Positions 44,758 through 55,332 of a stretch of 64,000 bases of DNA are shown one piece after another; the first letter of the stretch is position 1, and each line of letters begins with the position of its first letter. The notes under the pieces were generated by a model. That model did no database searches. It was not told where the DNA came from and saw only the letters and a program-made list of their open reading frames with translations. A program made the translations under genes and the position numbers. This stretch comes from Chlorella sorokiniana (lineage: Eukaryota; Chlorophyta; Trebouxiophyceae; Chlorellales; Chlorellaceae): NCBI GenBank assembly GCA_025917655.1, contig CP084609.1:1426001-1490000 (forward strand). Direction: 5' to 3'.

Positions 44758-47700
44758 CTATGATTGCGGTAGCGGTCCGTGCCGCTCGCGTGGACGCTCG
44801 GCCTGCTCAGCCTGCTGCGAATCGCCTGGCGGCAGCACCGCGCTGCGCAGGAACTGCACCATGTAGGACTCGTAGTCAGGCATCTTCTCATAGCCTGCAG
44901 AGGCCCATGCAGGCGGAGTCGCAGCCGGGAGAAGGAGGCAGGCAGGGCGGCTGGGCAGACGCGAGGGCACAGGCAACAGGGGCAGTCAAACAGCGGCGGG
45001 GAGCATGGCTTGGCCCGTGTGGGGGCCTCGGAGGGCAGCCAGTTGCAGCCGCACGAGCGGTCGGGGCCTGCGGCCGCAGTTGTCGGCATCTGAGGGGCCC
45101 ACCTGGGAAGTAGTTTATGTCGATCAAATGGTACAGCAGCTCCCCCTGGCCCCCTCCTCCTGCGCCGCTGGCCCCTGCTGCCTCTGCTGCTGCCGCTCGT
45201 CCAGCCCACCCCAGCCAGCTGCCTGTGCGCTGGCGGCTGCTCCGCCGCCCCTCTGCTCCTGCTGCCGCCGCTCGTCAGCGGCAGCGGCCGCCTGCGCCTT
45301 GACCACCGTGAGGTCAAGCACAGCGGGCTCCTCTGACGCAGCGCCCTCAGCGCAGCAGCCGCCACTGTGCTGCGGCATCGCTCGCTGCTGGGCCTGACAC
45401 GGCTCACCCTGCTGCTGCTGCTGCTGCTGCTGGCGCTGCTGCTGCGGCTCGTCGGCCTCCTTGCCTGCGCTCGCGCCGCGGCTGGGCGCCAGCTCGGCTG
45501 CGCTGGAGGCGTGGCGCGGGCGGTGGTGGTGCAGGTGCATCGGCACGATGACGTCAAAGTTGAACAGGCTGAGGCCGGTCTCCGCACGCAGGCGCCGCGC
45601 CAGCGCCTGCAGAAGCCAAGGCGGAGGGCTCGGCACGCCATGGCCCTGCGGCGGCAGTGGGGGGTGGGGGTTGGGGGGTGGGGGGGGCACGCGGGGCTAG
45701 GAACACAAGTCAATGAAAAGCAGGCTTATCGCTCGCACTGTCCACACAGAGGCTTGTGGACAAAGCTCAGGCTGTGGCTCGGCCCGTCCTGCACCTCTGC
45801 ACATCTTGCTGCACTGCCACCCCTGCCCTCCCTGCCGCCCTGCCTTCCCTGCCGCCCCACCTTGGGCGCGGTGTCGGCCTTGCCCCACGACTTGCTGGCT
45901 GGGTAGGCGGACACGCGATTAAGCAGCTCCAGATCGGGCGTGGAGGGTGAAGCAGCAGCGGCGGCGCCGCTGCCCCCGCCCCTCGCGTCGCTGCCTGCGC
46001 CTCCGGCGGGCCGCCGCCGCCGCTCGCCTCCTGCGGTTGCCCCTCGCGCTGCGGCTGAGGCTGGCAAGGAGCCGGGGCACACGCCCACTGGGGGAGATGC
46101 AGCGAGTTGCGCTTGACGCGCACTGCAGGGGGAATGGAGTCCGGGACCAGTCGGTGGCGGTCGTGGTTGCCTGTGTGGCCTTCACATATGTGCAGCCACC
46201 ACCACTCTAACACACGGGCAGCCACTGGGGCTGGCAACCTCCTCTTGGCATTCCCCTCGCTTCTACCTCAGTTACCCGCCCCACGCATCTTTGCGCCGCC
46301 AAATCTTGCTTCCCCTCCCCTCGCTTTCCTGTCAGTGCACCATTACGCACAGCCCCCTTCCACCCGGCATCAGCAGCCCCACGCCCCACCCACCCCACCC
46401 ACGCGGCCACCCACCATACGTGTCCCCCAGCACATACACCTTGAACAGGCAGCCGCCGTGGTCGACGTACTGCTGCAGCAGCACCGGCAGCGCCAGGTGG
46501 GCGGCCTCCCCAGCAACCAGGCGCTCCAGCCCGCCCGGCGTGTGCACCACTGAGCATGGGAGCGGCGGAGTGCGTGAAAAGCTGCATTAATCACGCCCGC
46601 CAGCACAGCGTCTGCTGCCAGCCGGGAGCACCGCAGAGCCACTGTGGGCGCCGCCCTGTGCTACCCATGCGTCCCCTCCTCCCCCTTCCCCCTCCAGACC
46701 CCCCCGCCCCACCTGCCAGCGCGTGGGATCCCTCCCGCCCGTCTGCCCACAGCGGCTTGGCCAGCAGCGGGAAGCGCAGCCCCGCGGCCTCCAGCTGGCG
46801 CTGCGCCTGCTGCACCGACGTGCCCTCCGCCAGCACCGTGTGGGTGGGCACGTCGCAGCGGCAGCGCAGCGGCGGCCGCCCGCGCTCCGCCAGCGCTGCG
46901 GGCTCCTGCGGGGGCGGTGTGGAAGCGGGGGCCATCAACCAACCAGGGCTGCACACGTTAAAACACACGTGCGTGGCTGCGCGTCGCCCGGCTGCCACGC
47001 CTGGCCTGCGCTGCCGCTACCAGGCAAGCGGTGATTTAAAAGCAGCAGTGTCCGTGTGTGCAGCCAGCAGCCTCGCTGGGCCTGCCCCCTTGCTCTCAGC
47101 GCCGCTGCAGCTGCGAGGAGCCGCTGCGCACCTCAAACAGCCAGCCGCCGCCGTCCAGGAAGGACACCATGGTGCCGCGGTTGCGCAGCGGGTAGGTGGC
47201 TGCAGGTGGGTCAAACACGCGTACCTCGGGGTGGGCGGCGGCGTACCGCTCCAGGGCCGCCTCCCAGTCTGTAACGCGCAGGAGAGGCAAAGAAAGGGCT
47301 ATCCGAAGGCCAGGGCACCATCAGCGATCCGCAGCGCGGCTGAAACCGAGATGGGCAGCCTGCTTCTGCCGCCGACGCGGGCGGCCACCACCTGCCACTG
47401 CACAGGCCTCGGATGCAGCGATGAGGCAGCGGGGCGGCGGCGCACCTGGCTTGCGCACTTTCTGCAGGATGGCCGCAAACGGCCCCTGCTCCTCCAGCGG
47501 CTGCTCCTTGTCGATGAATCGCAGCGTGATGCCCTCCTCCGCCGCCATGCGCACCAGCTTGTCGCTGATGTGCTTCTTGCGCTTGTCCTTCTTCAGGGCC
47601 AGCCCCACTACGCAGGGCTGGGCGCCCGCCGTGGCCGCACAGGGCGGTTGCGCGGAGGCGCCGAGGCCGCCAGGGAAAGTCCCGGGCGGTGGAGCGGGCA

Positions 47701-47800
47701 GGGGTGCGGGATGGCCGGAAGGATCCCTCGACGTCTGGTGGCTCCCGGGCTGGCAGCCATCGGGCACGGCAGGGGCGCCACCGTCGCCCTCTTGGCGCAT
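44758..47800 (-). CDS. ITPK1: inositol-tetrakisphosphate 1-kinase (ITPK)
   Basis: ATP-grasp kinase of inositol phosphate (phytate) synthesis. Exons: 47800-47446 (CVVGLALKKDKRKKHISDKL, then ITLRFIDKEQPLEEQGPF), 47268-47132 (FDPPAATYPLRNRGTMVSFL), 46905-46713 (ALAERGRPPLRCRCDVPTHT, LRFPLLAKPLWADGREGSHA), 46549-46420 (LPVLLQQYVDHGGCLFKVYV, ending LGDT), from 46122 (VRVKRNSLHLPQ), about 45650-45103 (LSLFNFDVIVP ... YHLIDINYFPG) and 44894-44758 (YEKMPDYESYMVQFLRSA). The Q.y.dHgg.lFKvYv and D.NYFPG..KMPdYE motifs are diagnostic. Between FNFDVIVP and YHLIDINYF lies a large Gln/Ala-rich insertion absent from typical members. Frame breaks occur near 46122, between 46080 and 45970, and in the insertion. 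Confidence 0.88.
45411..45440 (-). repeat. CAG/CTG microsatellite (polyglutamine)
   Basis: Seven or more CTG triplets on the plus strand, read as polyglutamine inside the insertion of the inositol kinase. Length polymorphism is likely. Confidence 0.8.
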
Positions 47801-48119
47801 ATCCAGCGAGGCGCCCAGGGACGGACAGGAATGCCAAATTCGTGTCGATCACGAAGATACAATGGAAGGACTCACAGCCAAGCAGCCCGACAGGCTCGTC
47901 GCGCCAAACCAAAAAGGTGCGCGCGTGGCAAGCGCCCTATTGTCGCAACCAAACATTTAACGTTTCAATAACGGCGACAGTGCGCAAATCATGCAGCGAG
48001 CCGCCGCAAAGAGCATGCATCTGTTGCCTGCTGAGCTGTGCACTGCCGAAACCGGTTTCCATTCGCTAGGTCGCTAGCCTCCTGAGCATCATTTGGAATA
48101 GAAATTGAGGGCTGTTACC
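47801..48119. promoter_or_regulatory. putative bidirectional promoter (ITPK / zinc-finger gene)
   Basis: 319 bases between the starts of two divergent genes. No clear TATA box. Confidence 0.45.
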
Positions 48120-49917
48120 ATGCAGGGAGGCGATCCCGACCTTGCTTGGGCGGCGGCTGTGCAAGACGGCACAGTTGTGACTCGGGGGCTTGGAAGGGTG
48201 ACAGGCGCGTTCAACAGCAGCGGAAAGGCAGCCAGCACGGTCGTACCAGCCCCAGCACCGGTGGCAGTGGCGCCGGCGCTAGGCATGGCAGGGCGGCCCG
48301 GCGGCCAGACTCGCGGCCGGGGCACCGCCAGCAGCAGCAGCCGCGTCGCCAGCAACGCCAGCAGGATGTGCAGCAGCAGCAGCAGCAGCAGCCAGCTGGA
48401 TCAGGCAGCGGGGGCGACGCTCTGGCGGCGTACGGCCGACCGGGCCCGAGCTCCACCGCCCGAGTGGCCCACTGCGAGGCCTGCGATGTGTGGGTGCCGC
48501 GGCGGGCGGGCGACTGGGAGGTGCACGTGGAGGGCATCCGCCACCGCCGCCAGCTGCTGAGCCTGCGGGTGCACGGCGAGCGCAACCGGCTGGTGCTGTC
48601 CGCCTTCGAGGCGCCGCCAGGTTGGGACAGGCCTGCAGGCTCGTGCTGCAACCTTGCCTGCCGCCACCAAACCAATGCACAGCTTGCTTGCAGCCAGCGC
48701 TCCTTCCCAGCACATGCTCATTGCTCTGCATCCACGCAGATTTTTCTTCGGCCGCGGCGCAGCGCCTGGTGGGCAGAGCAGCAGCAGACTTTGGCCTGGC
48801 AGGCGCAGACCAGCAGCAGCGGCTTGCCGCCCCGCCCGAGCTGGCGGCAGCAGCACGGAAGCTGCGCACCGAGGCCCTGAAGCAGCTGCTCAACATGTTT
48901 GGAGTGGGCCAGGGTGAGCCAAGTGGCTCAAGTGTTGATCGGGTCAAACGAGTGGTGTTGCGGGGCGGCAAGGCGGCAGAGAACCATGGGCCGCCCAGCC
49001 TGCGAAATAAGATCCCTCCCGCCTCGAGCCCCTGCCGTGCAGTGTACAGCGGCGCAGCGGCCTCTTTCGACGAAGCGCGGCTGGCAGCTGCCTTGCAGCA
49101 AGCGGCAGACGGATGCGGCGGCAGCAGCGCCTCCGACGCCTGCCGCCTGCTGGCTTGCCGGTGCGGGGCAGAGCTGGCGGCTGTGGCACACGCGGCCCAG
49201 ATGGGGCTGCTGGGGCGGGCTGCTGAGCTGGACGTCGTGTTGGTGCAGCCGCCGCCAGACGCGCCGCGCTCCCAGCACGCCAGCCTGGCGGCCGCGCTGC
49301 CGCTGCTGCTCGCACCGCTGCAGCGCAGCGCCAGCCTGGCGCGGCTGACGCTGACGCTGCCGCGGACGAGCGGCGGCGACGCCGCGCGGCTGGCACAGCT
49401 GTGGCAGGCCGCCTGGCAGCACCTGCAGCCCGCGCTGTGCGGGTTGCTGGGGAGCAGCGCGCCGCTGCGCCAGCTGCGCCTGGTGCTCCCGCCCTGCTTG
49501 CGAGAGGCGGTCGAGGCCGGCATGCCGCAGCTGGCAGCAGCAGCCGCGGCTGCGCCGGTCGCGCTGCGGCGGCAGGTGCTGCTGGCGCTGCACCCTCGGG
49601 CCGGGCGGTGCAGCCTGCTGCAGCTGCTGCCGCTGGCGGTGCTGCGGGAGGTGCTGGACCAGGCGGCCCCCTGCAGCCCTGCTCAATCACGCTTGAATGG
49701 GCGGCCTGACGGCGCTTGTGGGGGTGGGTGCCAGCTGTGCAATGCTGCCGGCTCGGCAAGGTCCGGCGACAGCGCGCAGGATGCGCAGTTTCAGCACCAG
49801 CTGGTGCCCCACCGTATGCCGTGTAAGGCTGCCATGTTCGTTACAGGGGTTGCAGAGGGGGACAGGAGGCGGGCAGGGATGGGAGGGGGAGCGTGGCAGC
49901 AGAGTGATCGGCGGTAA
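48120..49917 (+). CDS. U1-type C2H2 zinc-finger protein, family unknown
   Basis: Starts at 48120 (MQGGDPDLAWAAAVQDGTVV) followed by a low-complexity Gln/Ser/Gly linker. In a neighbouring frame after the CAG run comes VAHCEACDVWVPRRAGDWEV, HVEGIRHRRQLLSLRVHGE, a single C-x2-C-x(n)-H-x5-H finger like those of U1-C and matrin proteins. After an intron (about 48620-48740) the exon DFSSAAAQRLVGRAAADFG leads to LRTEALKQLLNMFG, then from about 49041 a long helical region (HASLAAALPLLLAPLQRSAS; QLLPLAVLREVLDQA). The last frame runs to 49917, but a TGTAA lies at 49822, so the true stop may be earlier. One frame change occurs in the CAG-rich linker. Partner and role unknown; an RNA-related function is suggested only by the finger type. 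Confidence 0.55.
49822..49845. terminator. opposed polyadenylation signals
   Basis: TGTAA on the plus strand (49822-49826) and its reverse TTACA (49841-49845) sit 14 bases apart between converging genes. The second is 110 bases past the TCP11-family stop. The first falls inside the longest reading of the zinc-finger gene. Confidence 0.45.
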
Positions 49918-49953
49918 CATGTCCCAGACAACACAGGGTCATGCTGCTCCCTG

Positions 49954-52900
49954 CTATTGGTGCAGCAGGCGCAGCAGCGGCGCGTACACCACGGGCTCAG
50001 CCACCGCGGTGCTGACTGCGGCCAGGCGGTACAGGCGGGCCGCCAGGAGGTACACGTCGCCAGCCAGCGCCTCGGCGCCCACGCCACGCAGCGCTTGGCG
50101 CCAGCCCGCCGCCCCGCCGCCCCGTCGCCCCCCCCGCCGCCGCCGCCGCGGGCCTCTGCGCCTTGCAGCAGAGCCGCCAGCGCGGCCAGCACGCCGGCCT
50201 GTACGCGGCGGTACACTGGGTCCTCTGTGGAGAAGATGCGGGACACCATGCCCCGCACCAGCTCCAGGTCCGCCTGCCCCGCCTGCCCCGCCTGCTGGCT
50301 GGGTGGCGGCTGCTGCTGCCCACGCGGCGACGCAGCGGGCCCCCTCTTGCAAGGAGGCCTCTTGCGGCTGCAGGGCGGCTTCCACGCAGGCGTGCAGCTC
50401 CAGTGCCAGCCCCTCCATGCCCACCTCCGCAGCCAGCAGGGCGCCCACGCGCCCGCCACCCGCTCGTCCAGCTGGCGGCGGGCGGGGGGAGCCGGGCGGC
50501 GGCAGGGCCCCGCGAGCCGCCAGCACCTGCACACCACAGCCGCATGCAGCCGTCGCTTTGTTGCAGGTCCACCTGGGGTGTGGCTGGCACGCGGCACACA
50601 CACACACTTGCAGGGGTGCAGGCAGGTTTCTTGGCAGCGCAGGGGTGTGGGGCTGGGGGTGGAGCTGCGAGCATCACTCGCCTGCTGCGCGATGAGGCCG
50701 GAGGCGGCCACCAGGCACACCCGCTGCAGCTCGTTCTGCGCAGCCACGATGCCGCCCAGGTCCAGCAGCAAAGTCTCTGCAGCAAGGCGGGGGGGGCGGC
50801 GGGCGGGTATGGAAGGCTGGCTCCTGCTGCATGGCTACAGTGGCGCTGGCTGCATGGGTCAAGGTTTGGTTGCTGGGCGGGGCCAAGAAGCCAGGCAGGC
50901 GCTGTCAGCACAGCCTGCCACTGCGAATGAATGCTGCACACAGAGGGAGCGGCCAGGCCTGGGTGCAGCGCGGGCAGCACCCGCCCCCGCGCGCCTGGGC
51001 AATCTTGCACAGACACCGCTCGGGCGCGCTGCACCAGCTGCAGCAGGCCGGCGGACAGGCAGGCGCGGCAGACAGCGGCGCCCTCCAGCCCCGGCGGAGG
51101 GGATGCCTGGAGCAGGGCATGCACGGAGGATGAGGCGGCGGCGTCAGCGACGGCACGACCAGCGGCAGGCCTTGTCAGTGGGTACTCTTCACGGCCCGCA
51201 GCGCAGCCGATGCTGCATGTTGCTCGCTGCGCCGGGCTCACCTCTTGAAGGGTGCGCCGCAGCCAGGACAGCGTGGCGGGGAAGGCTGCTGCCACGGCGT
51301 CGCCGCCGCTGTCGCCACCGTTGAGCGCCGCCTGTGCAGCCTGCACCACGCGCTGGAAGCGGGCTCGCTCGTACTCGGTGGCGGCGGCGCCGCCCAGCAC
51401 CGAGCGTTTGAGCAGCGCCAGGCGGGCGCGCGCCACGTCAGCACGTAGCTCCTCCAGCTGGCGCAGCAGGAAGCGCGCGGCGCCCACCACAGCCGCCACG
51501 CTCGCTTCGCCCGGGACCGGGGCCGCAGACGCCTCCAGTTCGCCGCTTCGCCCCGCTCCCTGCGCTGCGCTGCCTGCCGGGCTCGGTATCGATGCGGAGC
51601 CGGCTGTGGCGCCGCCCAGGGATGGGGTCAGCCGGGCACGCACGGCGCCGCTCCCCTCCGGGGCTGGCTCCAGCAGCAGCCGCCATTCCAGGCCCTCCAG
51701 CTGCCCCACGGGGACTGCGGCGGCGACGCAGCGCACAGCTGCACCCCCACATGCTCGCCCGCCTCGGCGAGCGACAGCCGCAGGCGCAGGCGCTCCTCCC
51801 CTTGCTGGCTGTCCCCTGGCCCGCCGCTCCCTAACGCGTCGCTCTGCCGCCCCGCGGCAGCCCGCCCGAGCCTGTGCCTCCGCCTCGGCCTGTACCGCCG
51901 ACGCAAACGCCGCCGCCACGCGGGCGTACTGCTCCTGCGTGGCTGCGCGCCGAGCGGGCGCCTGCAGGCGGGCGATGACGTGGAGCAGCAGGCCGAAGGC
52001 CTGGGCGCAGTACTGCGCGTCGTACCGCCTCAGCCGCTGCCGTACGTACTCCTGCGGGGCCGGGCGAAGGAGGAGCCATCATGACGGGAGGCTTTCAAAG
52101 TGCTGGGTGTGCGCAGCTTCGGGGGGCTCACGCCGCGGCGGAACATCAACGGCTTGAGCTGAAAGACCGCCGACAAAGGGTGCTTGCCGGGCGCAGGGAC
52201 AATTCCCCCTTCAGCAGCCCACCGTGTCCAGCTTCTCCTGCAGCTCCGCCAGCAGCTGCTGCCCCTCCCCAGCGCGGCCGGAGCCCCGCTGTCGCCGGGG
52301 CCGCCCTCCGCCCCTCCAGCCGGGGCGGCAGCAGCGCCGCCAGCTGGTCTCGCGCATCCAGCAGCAGCGCCGCCAGCCGCTCGGACTCGCCGCGACGCAG
52401 GCCGTCTGCCAGGGCATCGAAGAAAGCGCGCTCCACAGTCTCCCGCACGGCTCGCTGCAGCCCTGCCCCGGGTGCTGCATCCCAGGCTCCTGCACTAGGC
52501 CGGCATCAGGGGCGGCCGAGGGGCCCGGGCGGCGGCGCCGCGGGGGCCGTCCTGCCGCCAAGCGACCCGGCGTCTGTTGACCGGCGTCCAGCGGCGGCAG
52601 CGAGGGCATGGCGTCGCCCTCCTGGCCCTGGAGCAGCCAGCTGTGGACCAGCAGCTCGTTGGGGGCGGCGCGATACAGAGGGGCGCGAGCGGCCGCAAGT
52701 GCCGCGTCAACGCTGCCGGCCAGCTGCTCGTGCTGCGCATCGTGCTCCGCAAGCGGCAAATCGCCCGCGGCTTTGCGTTCATCACTCAAGTCGGCAGCAC
52801 TGTCTTCAACCTCATGGGCAGCCGGCGCCTCTGCGTCGTCCGCAGGCGGAAGGGCGGCGCCCGCCGCCGGACGCTGTGCCGCTTTTGTGCTGCTAGGGGC

Positions 52901-53091
52901 GACCTGTATGAGGTGCAACAATTTCCAAGGTAAAAGCGAGCAGAGCAAACAGACATTCATAGGGAGCCGATCAGAAAAACAGCGACCAATTTAGCGCTCG
53001 ACATACTCACAGCTTGCCGGCGCTTCAAGGCAAAAAGTAAAGCTGCGGTCAAGCCCGTGAATGCCGCAAATGCAGCGATGGGGCGCTCCAT
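49954..53091 (-). CDS. T-complex 11 (TCP11/SOK1) family protein with N-terminal membrane segment
   Basis: The TCP11 family is widespread in eukaryotes; members act in cAMP-linked signalling in yeast and sperm, and plant roles differ. Start 53091, MERPIAAFAAFTGLTAALLF, one hydrophobic segment, then an exon from about 52905 beginning VAPSSTKAAQRPAAG, low-complexity. Family blocks follow: AVRETVERAFFDALADGLRR with LLLDARDQLAALLP (the 'vke..hkaFwd.L...L' motif), RRYDAQYCAQAFGLLLHVIA, FLLRQLEELRADVARARLAL with TEYERARFQRVV, ETLLLDLGGIVAAQNELQRV, and the C-terminus EALAGDVYLLAARLYRLAAV, ending APLLRLLHQ. The stop is 49954-49956. Several exons change frame, so exact joints are not given. Family call rests on the ordered blocks, especially the yeR.kF and PETLLLD regions. 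Confidence 0.65.
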
Positions 53092-53289
53092 GGCTGCTTC
53101 TAGACGAGCTATCAAACCAAAGTGCCGTCTCGTGCAGCTTGTGCAAACATTGAAGTCTGTAGATGCTGCAAAGACCGATAATTGCACATCGCAGCCGCCC
53201 ATGGCCGAGAGAGCCCCCAAAGTCAACATGCGGCACGCTGTGCTTGCTCCGCTCGTGTCAGCATGCTCAAATCACAGTGCTAGCTCCGC

Positions 53290-53294
53290 TTACA
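53290..53294 (-). terminator. TGTAA polyadenylation signal
   Basis: TTACA on the plus strand 65 bases past the FHA gene stop. Confidence 0.5.
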
Positions 53295-53358
53295 TAGACC
53301 TTGGGTCGCAGTCTATTGACCATCCCCGGTACAGAGTACGCAGGCAAAGACTGTCGCA

Positions 53359-55067
53359 TCACCTCCGCTGCTGTGCTTGCGCCTGCGCCATCTGCGCCAG
53401 CGCCATCTGCTGCTGCTGCGCAAGCAGGGAGCTCAACGCCATCTGCTGCTGTTGCGGAGGCAGGGCTGCCAGGAACGCCTGCTGCTGTGGAGGCAGTCGG
53501 GAGATCAAAGCAGCGGCGTTCAGGCCTTGCGCGCCAACTGCAGCGACAGCGGCAGGCTGAGCTGGAAGCATGGACTGCACAGGCTGGGCTGCCTGGGGCG
53601 GCCTCGCCGCAGCAGCTGCTGCCTGCACAACCTGCGGCTGCGCCTGGGCCTGCATCCCCTGCTGCATCTGCGGCTGCATCAAAACCGGCTGCGGCTGCAT
53701 GGCTCCCATCTGCATGGTTGCAGCGCCGGTCGGGGGCGCACCGCGTCCTTGCTGCCGCTGGATCGACAAGTTCAGTAGGTGCTGCAGCTGCGCTGGATTT
53801 GACAGCAGGTTGCCAAGCAGCTGCTGCTGTGCTGCCGCCAGCACATCCGGCTGCAGCAAGAGCGGCGCGAAAAGGCACCAGGTTCAGCACACCAGAAGCA
53901 ATCCGCAAGGCTACTGAACACGCGGAGGCTGGAGCAACAAAGCAGCGGCCAACGGTTGCGTGCTCAAGCAACTAATGCCAAAGAGATTTCACTTACGGTG
54001 ATGGCAGTCGGTTGGGAGGATTTGGCCCCAGCATCCGCCACCGCTGCTGGCTGCGGCTGTAATGAGGCGGCTGCTGTAACAGGTGGGGCAACCACCGGCA
54101 CAGCCTGCTGCACCTGCTGCTGCGGGACACGAGGCTGTGCCACAACCACCTGCTGTGCCTGCTGCGCTGCCGGCTGAGCGATGGGCGCAGGCTGCACCTG
54201 CTGCACCTGCACCGTAGCAGGCTGCGGCTGGGCCTGTGGCTGAGACATGGGCTGCGTTGCCTGCATGAACATCTTCATGACATCCGGCGGGGGGCAGCCG
54301 CGGCGGCCTTGGTGGCAGTGGAGCCAGGTCGTGAGCTTGTGGTGTTGCTACGCTTGAGGGCCGGCGCCATGTGGGGCGGAATGGCCAGAGAACTGCAGGG
54401 GTGTTTGCCGACACGGGTTTCAACGTACGAGCCGGGCGGGAGCCACCACTGAGCGCATTGCAGACGCGCACACAACCTTTCCAAGCCTCTGCCACAGGCC
54501 ACGGCCACCCACCCCAACTTGCGCTTGCGGACCACGTCCTTTGGATCCTTGGGCAGCAGGAAGTAGAAGGTCAGGTCATCCCCAACCTGCAGCATCGTCT
54601 GGGAGGGAAGCGGGTGCGGCCCCGAGCCGCCTGGGTTGCCCGGCTTCATGTCCACGCCGTTGATCTTCACGCCGTTCTTGCCCAACACATGGAGCTCCCA
54701 TTGTCCTGAAGGATGAAGAGGCAACAAACAACACACAGCTCATCATGAAAACTCATGCGTCCTAAACCAAGCGTCGTGACACGCTACCAGCGGACGAGAA
54801 GGCCTTGGCTGCCAGGGGGAGGAAGGCCTGCTGCAAACCCTCTACCGCTCCCCGCTTCTCACTGTTGTCAAAGTTGTAGCGGATGTAGGCGTGCTCGCGG
54901 GAGGCGAGTTTGTGCTGTTCCAGCGACACGTCCACTGCTTTGGTCTTGCTGTGACGTCCCAGCAGTATTTCATACTTTCGGATGACGTAGTCTAGCTTGC
55001 CACCGTCGCCAAACAGCTTGGCGAAGCCGCAGCGTCGCAGGCGAGGGTCGTCGCCGTGTACAGGCAT
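53359..55067 (-). CDS. FHA-domain protein with Gln-rich C-terminus (plant FHA2-like)
   Basis: Nuclear phosphothreonine-binding type protein, possibly a transcription co-factor. Exons: 55067-54863, 54706-54513, 54392-53998, 53850-53359. Start MPVHGDDPRLRRCGFAKLFG; FHA core IRKYEILLGRHSKTKAVDVS, SREHAYIRYNFDN, WELHVLGKNGVKINGVDMKP, then MLQVGDDLTFYFLLPKDP. The LGRhSk, SReHa.I.y.F and VLGKNGv..nG positions are those of Arabidopsis FHA2 and yeast Fhl1-type domains, with Arg, Ser and Asn of the phosphopeptide site present. The rest is Gln/Pro/Ala-rich (QPMSQPQAQPQPATVQVQQV; LPPQQQAFLAALPPQQQQM). Exon 3 breaks frame by one base at a C run (plus G run 54289-54294). It shares a short divergent spacer with TAF11. 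Confidence 0.82.
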
Positions 55068-55332
55068 TTTGCAAGATCGCGTTTGATCTTGAGAGCACCC
55101 TTTTATTGCAAGGCTCGTTGCTATGCTTCTCGATTTGCGAAACTCCCATTTTTGTGTTAGCTGAAGTACACGCGATGTACGCTGCCCTTGGAGAGGGCCT
55201 CCTGGTGGCATGTTGCCCGACAAAACAATTGCTGGTTCTTTCCCGGCTGTTTGGTCCAATCAATAAACGTTTGCCTCTTTTGTTGATCCTCCCTCCCTTC
55301 TTGCTCTCGTTTTCCGGCCCACAAGGAACAAC
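55068..55332. promoter_or_regulatory. putative bidirectional promoter (FHA gene / TAF11)
   Basis: 265 bases between divergent start codons. The half near TAF11 is pyrimidine-rich. No TATA box is evident. Confidence 0.55.

Noticed and set aside
49997-51919. 640-codon reverse ORF taken as one exon
   Set aside because: Only its first third is in frame with the TCP11-family blocks; the rest spans introns and other frames, so it is not a single coding exon.
53956-54177. Cys/Gly-rich forward ORF like a metallothionein
   Set aside because: Antisense of the Gln/Pro-rich exon of the FHA gene; CAG and GCA repeats read backwards give Cys and Gly.
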